From CAYXLW01 sp964466055 (lineage in GTDB: Bacteria > Patescibacteriota > Gracilibacteria > GCA-2401425), in the NCBI GenBank assembly GCA_964466055.1, contig CAYXLW010000010.1, positions 1 to 54,633 on the forward strand: 54,633 nt of DNA, in the 5' to 3' direction. Position numbers and translations under genes: made by a program. Of this stretch, positions 41,720 to 51,014 are shown piece after piece; within the stretch, counting starts at the first letter, position 1, and every line of letters begins with the position of its first letter. The notes beneath the pieces are model-generated. The model was not told where the DNA came from and did not search any database. It saw only the letters and a list, made by a program, of their open reading frames with translations.

Positions 41720-43906
41720 CTAGCTTAAAAGTATAGGGTCTCTATCAACTCGCCATTTTCCTAAATCAACATTTTCTAAAACTTTTTCAGGACAATCTCC
41801 ACGAATAATAATGTGCCAATGATACTTGTTGTGCATTTTAGGAACAAAGGCGGGGGCAACGCTAAGGCTTAAGATAGTATCTGGGGACAGGTCAAGCATT
41901 TCTTTTTTCTCTTTTAAAATTTTTAGCATTCGCTGTCCTTCGTTCATAGCAATTTTTTTATCATAATCCGTAAAAATCAACTTAATAAGTTTAGAAAAAG
42001 GCGGATACTTCAACAGCTTTCGAGTCTCTATTTCATTTTGATACATTTTTTCATAATTATGCAAAGAAGCAGACTGAATAACCTCATGAAATGGCTGAAA
42101 GGTTTGAAAAACTACCTCCCCACTATTTTTTCTTCCAGTACGCCCAGCGACTTGCATAAGGGTTTGAAATGCCCTCTCACCAGCACAAAAATCGGGAATG
42201 TGAAGTCCAGAATCGGCAGAAATAACACCAACTAAATCAATATTAGGCAAGTCTAACCCCTTAGAAATCATTTGTGTTCCAAGAAGAATATCTGCTTCTC
42301 CATTTTTCATTTTTTCGTAAATGGACAAAAAATGATCTTTAGACATGGTTGTATCCTTATCTGCACGCAAAACTTTTGCATTAGGAAACAATGTTTCTAA
42401 AATACTTTCAATTTTTTGTGTTCCACTTCCTTTAAAGTTAATGCTGTAGGAAGAACATTTTGGGCACGTTATTAAAACTTCTTGAACTAAAAAACAATAA
42501 TGACAAATAAGTTTTTCTTTTCCTTTTAAAACATCTTTATGATGAGTTAATGGAACACTACAGTGGGGACACATAACAATCTCACCGCACTCTTTACACT
42601 GTAAAGACTTAGAAAAGCCTCTTTTGTTTAGAAACAAAATTATTTGTTTTTTCTTCTCAAGAGTAGATTTAATTCTATTTGTGAGATATTCAGAAAACGG
42701 AGAAAAATTCTTTTTTAAAAATTCTTTTCGCATATCAATAATTGTAACAGGCGGTAACTCGATATCTCCAAATCTTCTTTTCAATTCCAAATATTGTATT
42801 TCATTAGTTTTTGCACGATATACATCACAAACATCAGGTGTCGCTGAAGATAGGATCAAAAATCGTTTTTTATTGTCTTTATGTTTTTCTAGTATTTTTT
42901 CAGCTATCCATTTAGTGTTATATCTAGGAGTTTGTTCAGACTTATATGTCCATTCGTGTTCTTCATCAATAATGATGCTTCTTAAGTTTTTCCAAGGCAA
43001 GAACAAAGAACTTCTAGATCCAATTACTAATTTAATCTCTCCTCGCTGTATTCCTAGCCAAATTCGGCATTTTTCGCCTTCAGATATTTTAGAATGAATA
43101 ACAGCAATGTTTTTAGGAAAAGCTTTTTTAAAATATTCAATCATTTGAGGAGTGAGGGAAATTTCAGGGACGAGAAAAAGATTTTGAGCGCTTGAATCTT
43201 TTTTAAATATCCATCTAAAAAAATGTAGAAATACTTCAGTTTTTCCAGAGCCCGTTACCCCATGAAGCAAAGACACATTTTTTAATTTTAATTTTTCAAA
43301 AACATCGGTTTGCTCCTTGGAAAGAACCTTAAATGCTTTCATTTCAATCTCAAAAGTTTCAGGGCACACAATATCCTCTTTTTTTGTGATACAGTCTTTT
43401 TCTTCTAAATTTTTTAAACTGGAAACACTTGCTTGAGATTTTTCTAAAAGCTGACTTTGTTCAAGTTGTTTTTTTTTATTTAAAACATTTATTATTTTTA
43501 ATTGGTTTTTTCCTCGCACTAAAGAACAATCAAAGTTATAAGAAAGTGACCAAAAAACATCTTTTTTTTCTTTAAATTCACCGCTCCAAATTTTATTGGG
43601 AATAAAAAGCCGAATACAAGAAAACAATGAAGCAAAATAATATTTAGAAACATCTTTTGCTACATCTATATATTTTTTATCAAAAAAAACATTAAGTTTT
43701 CTTGAAATCTCTTTAATCTTCTCTATGTTTGGTGATTCATCGTAAAGATCAACAACAAGCCCTGAAATTAATCTTTTGCTTCCAAAGGGAACCAAAACAA
43801 CATCTCCAATGTTTATTGATTCCTTTTCATCATTAAAAAAATAAGCCAGCCCCTCGTTTGCGAATGAGTAATTTTTAGATAGTATGATGCTTGCAAATCT
43901 TTTCAT
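41720..43906 (-). CDS. priA: Primosomal replication restart helicase PriA
   Basis: The product is 728 aa (family 700-740). PriA recognises stalled forks and reloads the replicative helicase. Features: an N-terminal DNA-binding region (VVLVPFGSKRLISGLVVDLY), Walker A HGVTGSGKTEVF at about 215-226, DEEHEWTYK (Walker B type), the zinc-binding Cys set CKECGEIVMCPHC and CHYC...CPKC, and helicase motifs LGTQMISKGLDLPNIDLV and QVAGRTGRK near 605. It converges with purN across a 156-nt spacer in which I see nothing. Confidence 0.97.
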   Translation of the reverse strand: MKRFASIILSKNYSFANEGLAYFFNDEKESINIGDVVLVPFGSKRLISGLVVDLYDESPNIEKIKEISRKLNVFFDKKYIDVAKDVSKYYFASLFSCIRLFIPNKIWSGEFKEKKDVFWSLSYNFDCSLVRGKNQLKIINVLNKKKQLEQSQLLEKSQASVSSLKNLEEKDCITKKEDIVCPETFEIEMKAFKVLSKEQTDVFEKLKLKNVSLLHGVTGSGKTEVFLHFFRWIFKKDSSAQNLFLVPEISLTPQMIEYFKKAFPKNIAVIHSKISEGEKCRIWLGIQRGEIKLVIGSRSSLFLPWKNLRSIIIDEEHEWTYKSEQTPRYNTKWIAEKILEKHKDNKKRFLILSSATPDVCDVYRAKTNEIQYLELKRRFGDIELPPVTIIDMRKEFLKKNFSPFSEYLTNRIKSTLEKKKQIILFLNKRGFSKSLQCKECGEIVMCPHCSVPLTHHKDVLKGKEKLICHYCFLVQEVLITCPKCSSYSINFKGSGTQKIESILETLFPNAKVLRADKDTTMSKDHFLSIYEKMKNGEADILLGTQMISKGLDLPNIDLVGVISADSGLHIPDFCAGERAFQTLMQVAGRTGRKNSGEVVFQTFQPFHEVIQSASLHNYEKMYQNEIETRKLLKYPPFSKLIKLIFTDYDKKIAMNEGQRMLKILKEKKEMLDLSPDTILSLSVAPAFVPKMHNKYHWHIIIRGDCPEKVLENVDLGKWRVDRDPILLS

Positions 43907-43968
43907 AAAAACAAACTTAACTGTTTTTATATTATATTAAAACAAGAAAAGCTTCTATATCATTAAAA

Positions 43969-44409
43969 TTATTCTCCATAATAAGCAACACAAGACGTAG
44001 CGGTTTCCCATAGTTTAATTTTTTTTAGCATTACAAAAGATTCAGATATCTTTAAGTCGTCAGTATTACTTAAAAACTGCTTAAAATATTCTGAAATATT
44101 GGGAGAACCAAGTTCTTCTTTAAGTCGTTTAGAAAAAGGTGTTAATTGTTGCCATATCCACCTAACAAGATTCTCAGAGCTAGGATTTTTTAAGATGTCA
44201 TTTAAATTATTGTGATCCAGTTTTTCCAAAATATTTTTTTTAACAATGTTCTTAAAAATAACAAAATCAAGAACCAATCCATTCTCTTGAACAACTCCTT
44301 CAATTGTAATTTCTAACTTGTAAGTGTGTCCATGAAGTTTTTCACATTTTCCATGATAACAAGTAAGAAAATGAGCTGCATCAAAGGTAAAAATTTTGGT
44401 TATTTCCAT
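43969..44409 (-). CDS. queD: 6-carboxytetrahydropterin synthase (QueD)
   Basis: The product is 146 aa. QueD converts 7,8-dihydroneopterin triphosphate to carboxytetrahydropterin, second step of queuosine precursor synthesis. Features: FTFDAAHFLT with the first zinc His, GKCEKLHGHTYKLEITIEG with the catalytic Cys and two zinc His near residue 27, LVLDFVIFKNIV near 45, LDHNNLND near 68 and the ETATSCVAYYG end. No other queuosine gene lies here. It sits between priA and the HTH gene on the same strand. Confidence 0.94.
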   Translation of the reverse strand: MEITKIFTFDAAHFLTCYHGKCEKLHGHTYKLEITIEGVVQENGLVLDFVIFKNIVKKNILEKLDHNNLNDILKNPSSENLVRWIWQQLTPFSKRLKEELGSPNISEYFKQFLSNTDDLKISESFVMLKKIKLWETATSCVAYYGE

Positions 44410-44452
44410 ATATTAGAGAATAATGAGAAGAATGCAAAAAACGGAAATTAGC

Positions 44453-45127
44453 TTAATTTATAGCAAACAAAAACGAGGCTATAAAAATTACAGAAACAGC
44501 AAAGATCGTATAAATAATTTTCATAGCAACTGAAACTTCAAGTCTTTTTTCTAATAAATAGTTTTCATCCTCAAGTTTTTTTATTTGGACTTCAGATTTT
44601 TTGAACGAAGCCTCATTTGCTATTTTTTCTTTTTCTACTTCTAGGAGGGGGATAGAATTATTAATTTGTTGGTTTAACTGAAGCAATTGAGCCTCAATTT
44701 GTCCAATACGATAATATGCCCCCTGAAGTTGTCCCTGTTGAGCCTTAAATAGATCTTGAATAGTTTCATACATTTTTTTATAAAAAATTGCCTCAGCCTC
44801 AAAATTTAACATCTTTGTATTAGTGTCGTTTTGAGGTGGTGTTGACACATCTTTCGACACAAAGTTGTCATCGTTATATACAGAAAAAACCTGAGAAAAA
44901 CTGTTTTTTATGTGGCGAAGGCGTGTCGATTGATTGTCGAAACTATTGTCAATGCTTTCAGTGTTTCTGATGCTTAAAAAATCCTCAATTTCCTTTGAAT
45001 GAAAGTATATTTTGCCATTCTTTTTTTCGGTAGAGAAAATTTTTTTGGCAATATATCTGTCTAATGTTCGTGTCGAAACATTTAGCATTTTTGCTACACT
45101 TGTTCTGTCGAGTGTATAGTAATCCAT
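44453..45127 (-). CDS. Membrane-tethered HTH DNA-binding protein with coiled coil
   Basis: The product is 224 aa from ATG 45127. In-frame ATG 45142 and TTG 45166 lie within or next to the promoter, so I prefer 45127. Residues 1-50 form a helix-turn-helix of excisionase/MerR type (LDRTSVAKMLNVSTRTLDRY, then a wing ending EIEDFLS). Residues 95-195 are coiled coil (AQQGQLQGAYYRIGQIEAQL; LLEKRLEVSVA). The C-terminus is a membrane helix (IIYTIFAVSVIFIASFLFAI). So it binds DNA while held in the membrane. Eight TGTCGA motifs in and before this gene are its likely targets (inferred), pointing to autoregulation or chromosome tethering. Confidence 0.85.
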   Translation of the reverse strand: MDYYTLDRTSVAKMLNVSTRTLDRYIAKKIFSTEKKNGKIYFHSKEIEDFLSIRNTESIDNSFDNQSTRLRHIKNSFSQVFSVYNDDNFVSKDVSTPPQNDTNTKMLNFEAEAIFYKKMYETIQDLFKAQQGQLQGAYYRIGQIEAQLLQLNQQINNSIPLLEVEKEKIANEASFKKSEVQIKKLEDENYLLEKRLEVSVAMKIIYTIFAVSVIFIASFLFAIN

Positions 45128-45232
45128 AAAAATATTAGACATTAACTTCGACACAAGTTTAGACAAAATAAAAACACTGTCAAACTAAAAATTTAAATAA
45201 TTTTAAGGATGTCTATCTGTCGAAAATGTCGA
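44854..45232. repeat. Cluster of eight TGTCGA(AA) motifs
   Basis: TGTCGA occurs on the plus strand at 44924, 44935, 45071, 45106, 45218 and 45227, and as TCGACA at 44854 and 45148. Most copies continue as TGTCGAAA. Eight in 379 bp contrasts with about half a dozen in the rest of the window by eye. One copy covers the predicted transcription start of the HTH gene, and two lie upstream of its promoter, 9 bp apart. Confidence 0.8.
45156..45183 (-). promoter_or_regulatory. Promoter of the HTH gene, with operator-like TGTCGA sites
   Basis: On the minus strand: TTGACA (45178-45183), 16-nt spacer, TAAACT (45156-45161), predicted start near 45149, right on the TGTCGA copy at 45148-45153. This layout would allow direct repression by a protein binding that motif. 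Confidence 0.7.
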
Positions 45233-45250
45233 AAGCATATAATTGTTTTT

Positions 45251-45883
45251 TTATGAAACAGCTTGCATACAGGCTGCTTGCAAGTTTTTCCAATCATATG
45301 GAAACTTATGATTTTCTTTTGCCCTTATTACGGCTTCAAATATATTCCAAGGAGAGACCTTATTAACTATAAAAGCATTACCGCTTTCTTTAATGGCATT
45401 GAAGTCTTCAAGAAACTCGTGGTTGACGCTAACAGGAACAACTCCGTATCTCATACACTTTTTTAGCTCATCATTAGACGACTTATTAAAAGCAAGAAAA
45501 AGGCTAATGTCGGCTGCTGCATACATCTTCCTTAAATGTTCTTCACTGTCTTCAATAATACGAAGAGATGAAGGATAGTCTTTACATAACTTATCTAAAA
45601 CTTTCTCATATTTTGGAGTTCCTTTGCCTCTAACTGCAACTTGAACATTAATTTCGAGTAATCCCTGAATAATCTGAATAAGAACCTCTCCATTTAGAGA
45701 ATCTGTTAATTCAGTGCTTATAATTGCCAATAAATCTTTAGATTTGTTTAGCCCCTGTTCTTCTTGGAATCGTTCTTTGTTTAGAGTCTTTAATTTTAAC
45801 GAGCTTGATCCATAGTTTTTAAATATTACCTCATCATTTTCAGGAGAAAAAAAAGAAGTTTGAGACAGGGCTTGTTTTTTCAT
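45251..45883 (-). CDS. Glycogen-synthase C-domain-like protein
   Basis: The product is 210 aa. It matches only the C-terminal Rossmann domain of GT5 glycogen/starch synthases: FQEEQGLNKSKDLLAIISTE near residue 40, VQVAVRGKGTPKYEKVL near 80, HLRKMYAAADISLFLAF near 112, ELKKCMRYGVVPVSVNHEF near 133 and WKNLQAACMQAVS at the end. The usual motif after the Asp (SRFEPCGL) reads AFNKSSNDEL, so the key Glu and Cys are lost. Without the acceptor domain it is probably not a synthase. It is upstream of the HTH gene on the same strand, with the TGTCGA sites between. Confidence 0.72.
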   Translation of the reverse strand: MKKQALSQTSFFSPENDEVIFKNYGSSSLKLKTLNKERFQEEQGLNKSKDLLAIISTELTDSLNGEVLIQIIQGLLEINVQVAVRGKGTPKYEKVLDKLCKDYPSSLRIIEDSEEHLRKMYAAADISLFLAFNKSSNDELKKCMRYGVVPVSVNHEFLEDFNAIKESGNAFIVNKVSPWNIFEAVIRAKENHKFPYDWKNLQAACMQAVS

Positions 45884-46113
45884 TTTTTATTTTTGTTAAA
45901 AATCCCATAATTATAGCAAAAAAAAGGATCAAATTCCAACAAGTTCTCTATGCAAAAAATAATTAGAATGTTGAAGTTATAAAAATTAAAACTAACAAAA
46001 GTTTATAATATGAACGAAAAAGACTTTTTCTGATTAGAAAATTATTATTATAACTAGGAGAAAATTTAATCAATATGATAAAATATATAAGAAAAAATAA
46101 TTAATAAAAAGCA

Positions 46114-47118
46114 ATGAAAACAAAAATTATTGCAACAATAGGACCAGCATCAGAAAAAGATAAAATTATTGCGCAAATATCACAAGCAGGAGCAAAGCGT
46201 TTCCGATTAAATATGTCACATGGAGACGTAGCTTGGCATGTGAAAATGATAAAAAAACTAAGAAAAATTCCTAAAGTAGAAATAATTTTAGATACAAAAG
46301 GACCTGAAATTCGCACTGGAAAGCAAGAAAAACCTTTTTATGTTAAAAAAGAAGAATCTGTAATAATCACAACAAATCCAAAAGAAAAAACTAAAACTAA
46401 AAACCAAATTTTTATTAACTATAGAGAATTAGGACGGCTCCTTAAAAAAGGGGAAATAATTATGATTGATTCAGGAAAAATTGTATTAAAAGTGGTATCA
46501 ATTGAGGATGACAAAATTTTTACAAAAGTTAAGGATCCAGGAATTATGAGTTCTTTTCGTCATGTAAATCTTCCTGGAAAAAAAATAAATCTCCCAATTT
46601 TGACGAATTCAGACAAAGAAATTTTAAAACAGTGCAAAGAATTTAATATAGAAAAAATAGCCATCTCCTTTGTTAGAGATGTTAGTGATATAAAAGAAGT
46701 AAAAATGTTTTTAAAAGAAAACGATATTAACGCAAAAATTATTTCTAAAATTGAGCATACAGAAGCATTAAAAAATATCGATAAAATTATAAAAGAGTCA
46801 GATGAAATTATGATAGCTAGAGGAGATCTTGGAGTAGAAACACCGTGGTATGCAGTTCCAGTTGAAGAAGAACTACTTATTAAAAAGGCTCACAAATTTA
46901 AGAAGCCAATTATTGTTGCAACACAAATGCTTTCATCAATGGTGAATGATGACATTCCTTCAAGAGCTGACGTTATGGATATATCAATCGCTGTTCAACT
47001 AGGAGCACAAACTGTAATGCTAAGCGATGAAACAGCAAGCGGAAAATTTCCAGTGGAAGCAGTTACAGCTATGGCAACAATAGTAAAATATGCAGAAAAA
47101 CACAAAATAATTATGTAA
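46114..47118 (+). CDS. pyk: Pyruvate kinase, short form
   Basis: The product is 334 aa, against about 470 for ordinary bacterial enzymes. It converts PEP and ADP to pyruvate and ATP. The catalytic barrel and B domain are present: KIIATIGPASEK, FRLNMSHGD near residue 30, DTKGPEIRTGK near 60, the B domain at about 70-155, SFVRDVSDI near 190, the lysine in IISKIEH near 212, IMIARGDLGVETPW near 232, ATQMLSSM near 270 and LSDETASGKFPVEAV near 302. The C-terminal allosteric domain is absent. The frame ends with a normal stop after YAEKHKIIM, so this looks like a natural short enzyme. Confidence 0.93.
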   Translation: MKTKIIATIGPASEKDKIIAQISQAGAKRFRLNMSHGDVAWHVKMIKKLRKIPKVEIILDTKGPEIRTGKQEKPFYVKKEESVIITTNPKEKTKTKNQIFINYRELGRLLKKGEIIMIDSGKIVLKVVSIEDDKIFTKVKDPGIMSSFRHVNLPGKKINLPILTNSDKEILKQCKEFNIEKIAISFVRDVSDIKEVKMFLKENDINAKIISKIEHTEALKNIDKIIKESDEIMIARGDLGVETPWYAVPVEEELLIKKAHKFKKPIIVATQMLSSMVNDDIPSRADVMDISIAVQLGAQTVMLSDETASGKFPVEAVTAMATIVKYAEKHKIIM

Positions 47119-47401
47119 AAAATAACCACTACTACTTTTTCTTTTTGAAAGCATAAAGAATTTTAAGCTTAAGCTAAGTTGCTTTATTTGTTTATTTGAA
47201 GCTACAAAAAAGAGAATTAATAAAAAACATCTTTACGGGAATTTAAAAGGTGCCTTGACAATGAACTTTTTATTTGATTTAATTAAAAGATATGATTTAA
47301 TTTTTTTAATTTTTCATATCTCAAAAATTTTAAAGGTCTACCTTTATTTTTTAACAAAAAGTCATCAAATTGTAAAATAAAATTAATTAACTAAAATAAA
47401 C
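47119..47401 (+). other. Leader region of the Xer gene with hairpins
   Basis: Plausible promoter TTGACA (47255-47260), 17-nt spacer, TTTAAT (47278-47283). Downstream are an 8-bp inverted repeat AGATATGA/TCATATCT (47288-47295, 47314-47321) and a terminator-like hairpin TAAAGG/CCTTTA with six T (47331-47352), 50 nt before the start. Together they look like an attenuated leader. A weak AAAGCA/TGCTTT hairpin just after pyk may end that gene. Confidence 0.45.
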
Positions 47402-48349
47402 ATGAAAAACTATAAACTCACAATGACCCTAAAAGATGCAATCTACGATTTTCTGTTATATTCAGAAATAACAAAAAACCAGGCACAAAAAACAATTGAA
47501 AATTATACAAGATATTTAACATTCTTTTTGGAGTATATAGGAGAAAACAAAGATATAGAGGAGCTTTCTTTGTCTGACATTCAAAATTACCGAACATTTT
47601 TATATAGAAAAGAAAACGAAAACAAAAAACCAGAATATATTTCAGTTCGTACTCAAAATTATTATTTAATTGCTATTAGAGCGATGCTTAAATATCTTTT
47701 GAGACACGATAAAGATGTTCTTGCTCCAGACAAGATAGAGCTAGCAAAAACAGAAGATAGAATTGTAGAATTTTTAAATCGTGACGAATTAGAAAGGTTG
47801 TTTTTTGCAGTAGACAAGTCTAGTAAAACAGAAAAAAGAGATCGTGCTATTTTAGAATGCCTATATTCAACAGGACTCAGAGTATCAGAACTTTGTAACT
47901 TAAACAGAGACCAAGTAGACCTAAAACAAAAAGAATTTGCGGTAAAAGGAAAGGGAAGAAAAGTGCGAATTGTGTTTTTGTCAGAACGTTCAGTGGAGTA
48001 TATTCGTGAATATTTAAAAATACGAAGAGATAATTACAGCCCTCTTTTTACTTCGGCATCAAATCGTTCGTCAAAAATAATTGACGTAACAGGAAAAGGC
48101 GAGTGTTTTCGACTTACTCGTGATGCTGTTGAAAAAATTGTTCAAAAATATAGGTTAAAAGCTGGAATTATTAAAAATGTTACGCCTCACACACTTAGAC
48201 ATACTTTTGCTACAGAGCTTTTAAAAAATGGTGCTGACATTCGTAGTGTTCAAGAAATGTTAGGTCATGCATCAATCACAACAACACAGATTTATACTCA
48301 TGTTACACACGGAAAATTAAAAGAAGTTCATGATAAGTTCCATAAATAA
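47402..48349 (+). CDS. Xer-type tyrosine recombinase
   Basis: The product is 315 aa, as XerC/XerD. The N-terminal SAM-like domain spans about residues 8-105 (AQKTIENYTRYLTFFLEYIG). The catalytic domain has all key residues: Arg in STGLRVSELCNL near 160, Lys in VKGKGRKVRIV near 183, HTLRHTFATELL near 263, GHASITTTQIYTHV near 288 with His and Tyr. Xer proteins resolve chromosome dimers at dif. Genome context is housekeeping-like, and a lone Xer is common in small genomes, but XerC, XerD or XerA-type cannot be told. The N-terminal domain is slightly long. Confidence 0.93.
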   Translation: MKNYKLTMTLKDAIYDFLLYSEITKNQAQKTIENYTRYLTFFLEYIGENKDIEELSLSDIQNYRTFLYRKENENKKPEYISVRTQNYYLIAIRAMLKYLLRHDKDVLAPDKIELAKTEDRIVEFLNRDELERLFFAVDKSSKTEKRDRAILECLYSTGLRVSELCNLNRDQVDLKQKEFAVKGKGRKVRIVFLSERSVEYIREYLKIRRDNYSPLFTSASNRSSKIIDVTGKGECFRLTRDAVEKIVQKYRLKAGIIKNVTPHTLRHTFATELLKNGADIRSVQEMLGHASITTTQIYTHVTHGKLKEVHDKFHK

Positions 48350-48364
48350 ATGATCATTTTAATG

Positions 48365-50863
48365 TTATCGTTTTCTAAAAATAAACCTTCTTCCTAAAAT
48401 AAAAATCCCAAATACTCCAACAAATCCCAAAATTATCAACATTTTTGAATACAATGAATCGCTATTATCTTCATTATTAGAACTTTCTTTAATAACGTCT
48501 GTCGACTTAATCTTTTCTATTTTCCATTCACCATATTCTTCTACAGGAATCATTTCGGAGGCCTCTTCCATAAGTGCAGCTGCTATGTTTTTTGAGTTAG
48601 CTGATTTAGCTTTAAGTTCCTCTGCGTAGAACCTAATACCTTTTTCTTCATCAGGAAATAATTCAGCCAAGGCAAAGGTTATTTCTGACCAATTTTTATA
48701 AAATTCAGAGTCTGCACTAGCAATCATATATCCCCCAAGTGAATTGTCTGTTACAGCAAAAGCAGATGGTACGAATACATTCAACAATGAAGCTGATTTT
48801 ATTAATGAAACAACAGACTTAATCCCAAGTGATTTATTTATGTTTTCTTCAGTCGTTGTTAAAATTTCACCATTTGTAACATACCATCCGTACATTGTTG
48901 GTGCGTCTAGGAAATATGTACGTCCGATTTTGTAAGCTTTTTCAAGACCGTCTACAAATTTTCCATATGGAGTAAGAATCGAAATACCTTTTCCGACAAT
49001 ATCAAATCCCAAATCAATCCAAGCTTTTGACATGGTACTAAAATATTCTCCCTCTTCAGCTTTTAAGTAATTGTCTGCCATCGCAACATAGCGATCTTTC
49101 GCGATATCAAGATCAGAACTGTTTTCTAAAGAAGCAAAATTACCAGAGTTAAGCATATTTGCAATTTGATTCATTTGATTCGCACTATTTTTCTTTTGTT
49201 CTTTGATGAAATAATCTGCGATCCATGTTTCAAGAGGGGCTTCCGCGTATCCCGTTTTAGCCGTATCTCCTCCTAACTTATCTTCCAAAAATTTAAACAA
49301 GCCCCCTACCCAGACTCCAGCTTTTGGTGCATTTTTAGCCAATCCAGCCTGGAAAGCAGCACTCATTTGTTTTAGTGCTTCTTGTCTAACAGTACTTAAT
49401 TTCTCTGTAATAATTTCTTTAGCTCGGCTTCCAACGTTTGTGCCTTTTGCGTTTATATATTCACTAATTTTTCCAGTAGCTCCTGTAATTGTGTCTAGCA
49501 TATCAAAGACGTTGATCGCCGCATCTTTGGTTACAGTGCCAAGAGACTTAGCAGAAACAGCCCCAAATTTTTGTCCTTCTTTAATAAAGAAAAGCGCGTA
49601 TTCAATTCTTTTTAGTGCATCAACAAGCCTTTTTTTTGCATCATTATCTTCCGCATGAGCGAGTCTTGCCGGAAAGTCATCTAAGAATGTTGCAACTGTT
49701 TCGTTTGTTATTCCTGTTTCTCCGTATTTTTTCTTTGTATTTCTGAGTTTTGCAACAATATCAGCACTTAACACAAGTTCAAATTTAACATCCTCAGTCT
49801 CTCCCTTTAGTTTAGAATTTGGTGTTGCCACTTCAGCTTCTCCTTCTTCGTCGGTGATAAATTCTCCGCCACCTTCGACTTTGATAACTGTGTTTTGCAA
49901 AACAAAAACGGTGTCTTCGTAGCGTCCATCAACCTTTACATTTGCGTCACCGCCACGAAATTGAATTTCTTTTTTTTCTTCTCCTTCTTTGGCTTCAAAT
50001 CCATATGAGGTTATTGTGATAGGAATCGCAATCACTAATGGAATTTCGATTGTTTCGGTCCTCTCTTCAAGTTCTGCCATTGAGTTTTTAGCCTTGTAAG
50101 TTATAGATAAAAAATCTTTATACTGCTTTAAAGGATTTTCATTCATTAAATCAGGAGACTTGTAAGTTAACGAGTAGTTTTTTTCAACATCATCTACCTC
50201 AAGAGTTCCTGGACGAGAAGATGTTGCTAATTCAATCTTAGCTTCAAGAAGATCTTTGTCTCCCTTGAGGGCAGTAACTGTCAAGTTGGCAATCCCGCCT
50301 TCTGTCCCATCAGCAAGAAACGGAGGAGATTGATCTGCCCAATTAAAATTTATTTCAGCTATTTTTTCTTTCTCGCACATTCCACTATCCTTGTTTAGCT
50401 CAGTTCCAGGAGTACAAACACACTTATTATTTTTTATATCCCAAACCAAAAAAGGGTCATCCGTTCCGCACATTTCTTCATTAGTCGCACAACGAATCGA
50501 TCCTTGATAGTTAATTCGAAAATGCTCTCCCACACAGCGCGTACATAAATCTCCATCCAAAATAGCGTCAATGTCCATAATATCAATACAGCCATTGGTA
50601 AACTGCGACCTCTTTTGCCCGACAAATTTTGTAAAGCCATCTTGAACACGATTATTGGCGCTGGACTCGGTTTGTCCGATATTTTCGCAATAATCACCAT
50701 GAAAGGCGCACTTACAATATCGAAAATCTATACTATTACCGCAGAAATCATTACGGATATCAGGCTGTCGAAATGATTCGGTCAAAATTTCTGCACTAGC
50801 AGAACTAATAAATATCCCGACAAGAGTAATTAAAGCAAGAAAACTCAAAAAGCCTTTTTTCAT
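48365..50863 (-). CDS. Large secreted surface protein with C-terminal membrane anchor
   Basis: The product is 832 aa. A signal peptide (GFLSFLALITLVGIFISSASA) is followed by a Cys-rich segment at about residues 35-170 (some 14 Cys, e.g. CGNSIDFRYCKCAFHGDYC and CTRCVGEHF), where disulfides are likely. Beta-rich Ig-like regions follow (about 170-370), then a long helical part to about 780. The C-terminal helix (LIILGFVGVFGIFILGRRF) plus basic RKR is an anchor; no LPxTG motif is present. I recognise no family. It may be an adhesin or cell-envelope structure, and adds to the surface proteins in this window. Confidence 0.8.
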   Translation of the reverse strand: MKKGFLSFLALITLVGIFISSASAEILTESFRQPDIRNDFCGNSIDFRYCKCAFHGDYCENIGQTESSANNRVQDGFTKFVGQKRSQFTNGCIDIMDIDAILDGDLCTRCVGEHFRINYQGSIRCATNEEMCGTDDPFLVWDIKNNKCVCTPGTELNKDSGMCEKEKIAEINFNWADQSPPFLADGTEGGIANLTVTALKGDKDLLEAKIELATSSRPGTLEVDDVEKNYSLTYKSPDLMNENPLKQYKDFLSITYKAKNSMAELEERTETIEIPLVIAIPITITSYGFEAKEGEEKKEIQFRGGDANVKVDGRYEDTVFVLQNTVIKVEGGGEFITDEEGEAEVATPNSKLKGETEDVKFELVLSADIVAKLRNTKKKYGETGITNETVATFLDDFPARLAHAEDNDAKKRLVDALKRIEYALFFIKEGQKFGAVSAKSLGTVTKDAAINVFDMLDTITGATGKISEYINAKGTNVGSRAKEIITEKLSTVRQEALKQMSAAFQAGLAKNAPKAGVWVGGLFKFLEDKLGGDTAKTGYAEAPLETWIADYFIKEQKKNSANQMNQIANMLNSGNFASLENSSDLDIAKDRYVAMADNYLKAEEGEYFSTMSKAWIDLGFDIVGKGISILTPYGKFVDGLEKAYKIGRTYFLDAPTMYGWYVTNGEILTTTEENINKSLGIKSVVSLIKSASLLNVFVPSAFAVTDNSLGGYMIASADSEFYKNWSEITFALAELFPDEEKGIRFYAEELKAKSANSKNIAAALMEEASEMIPVEEYGEWKIEKIKSTDVIKESSNNEDNSDSLYSKMLIILGFVGVFGIFILGRRFIFRKR

Positions 50864-51014
50864 TTGAAAAAATTTTAAAATTTATTGTAATACTTTTAGC
50901 AAAATATTAATGGAAAAACAAATTATTCTATAATAAACCTAAATATCTGGGTTTTATAGTGCAAATATTAGAATATTTTTATATATTCAAAACCTTAATA
51001 AAAAATGAAAAAGA

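Noticed and set aside
47402..48349. Xer gene as integrase of a mobile element
   Set aside because: It has no adjacent tRNA, att repeats or cargo, and looks like a housekeeping Xer protein.
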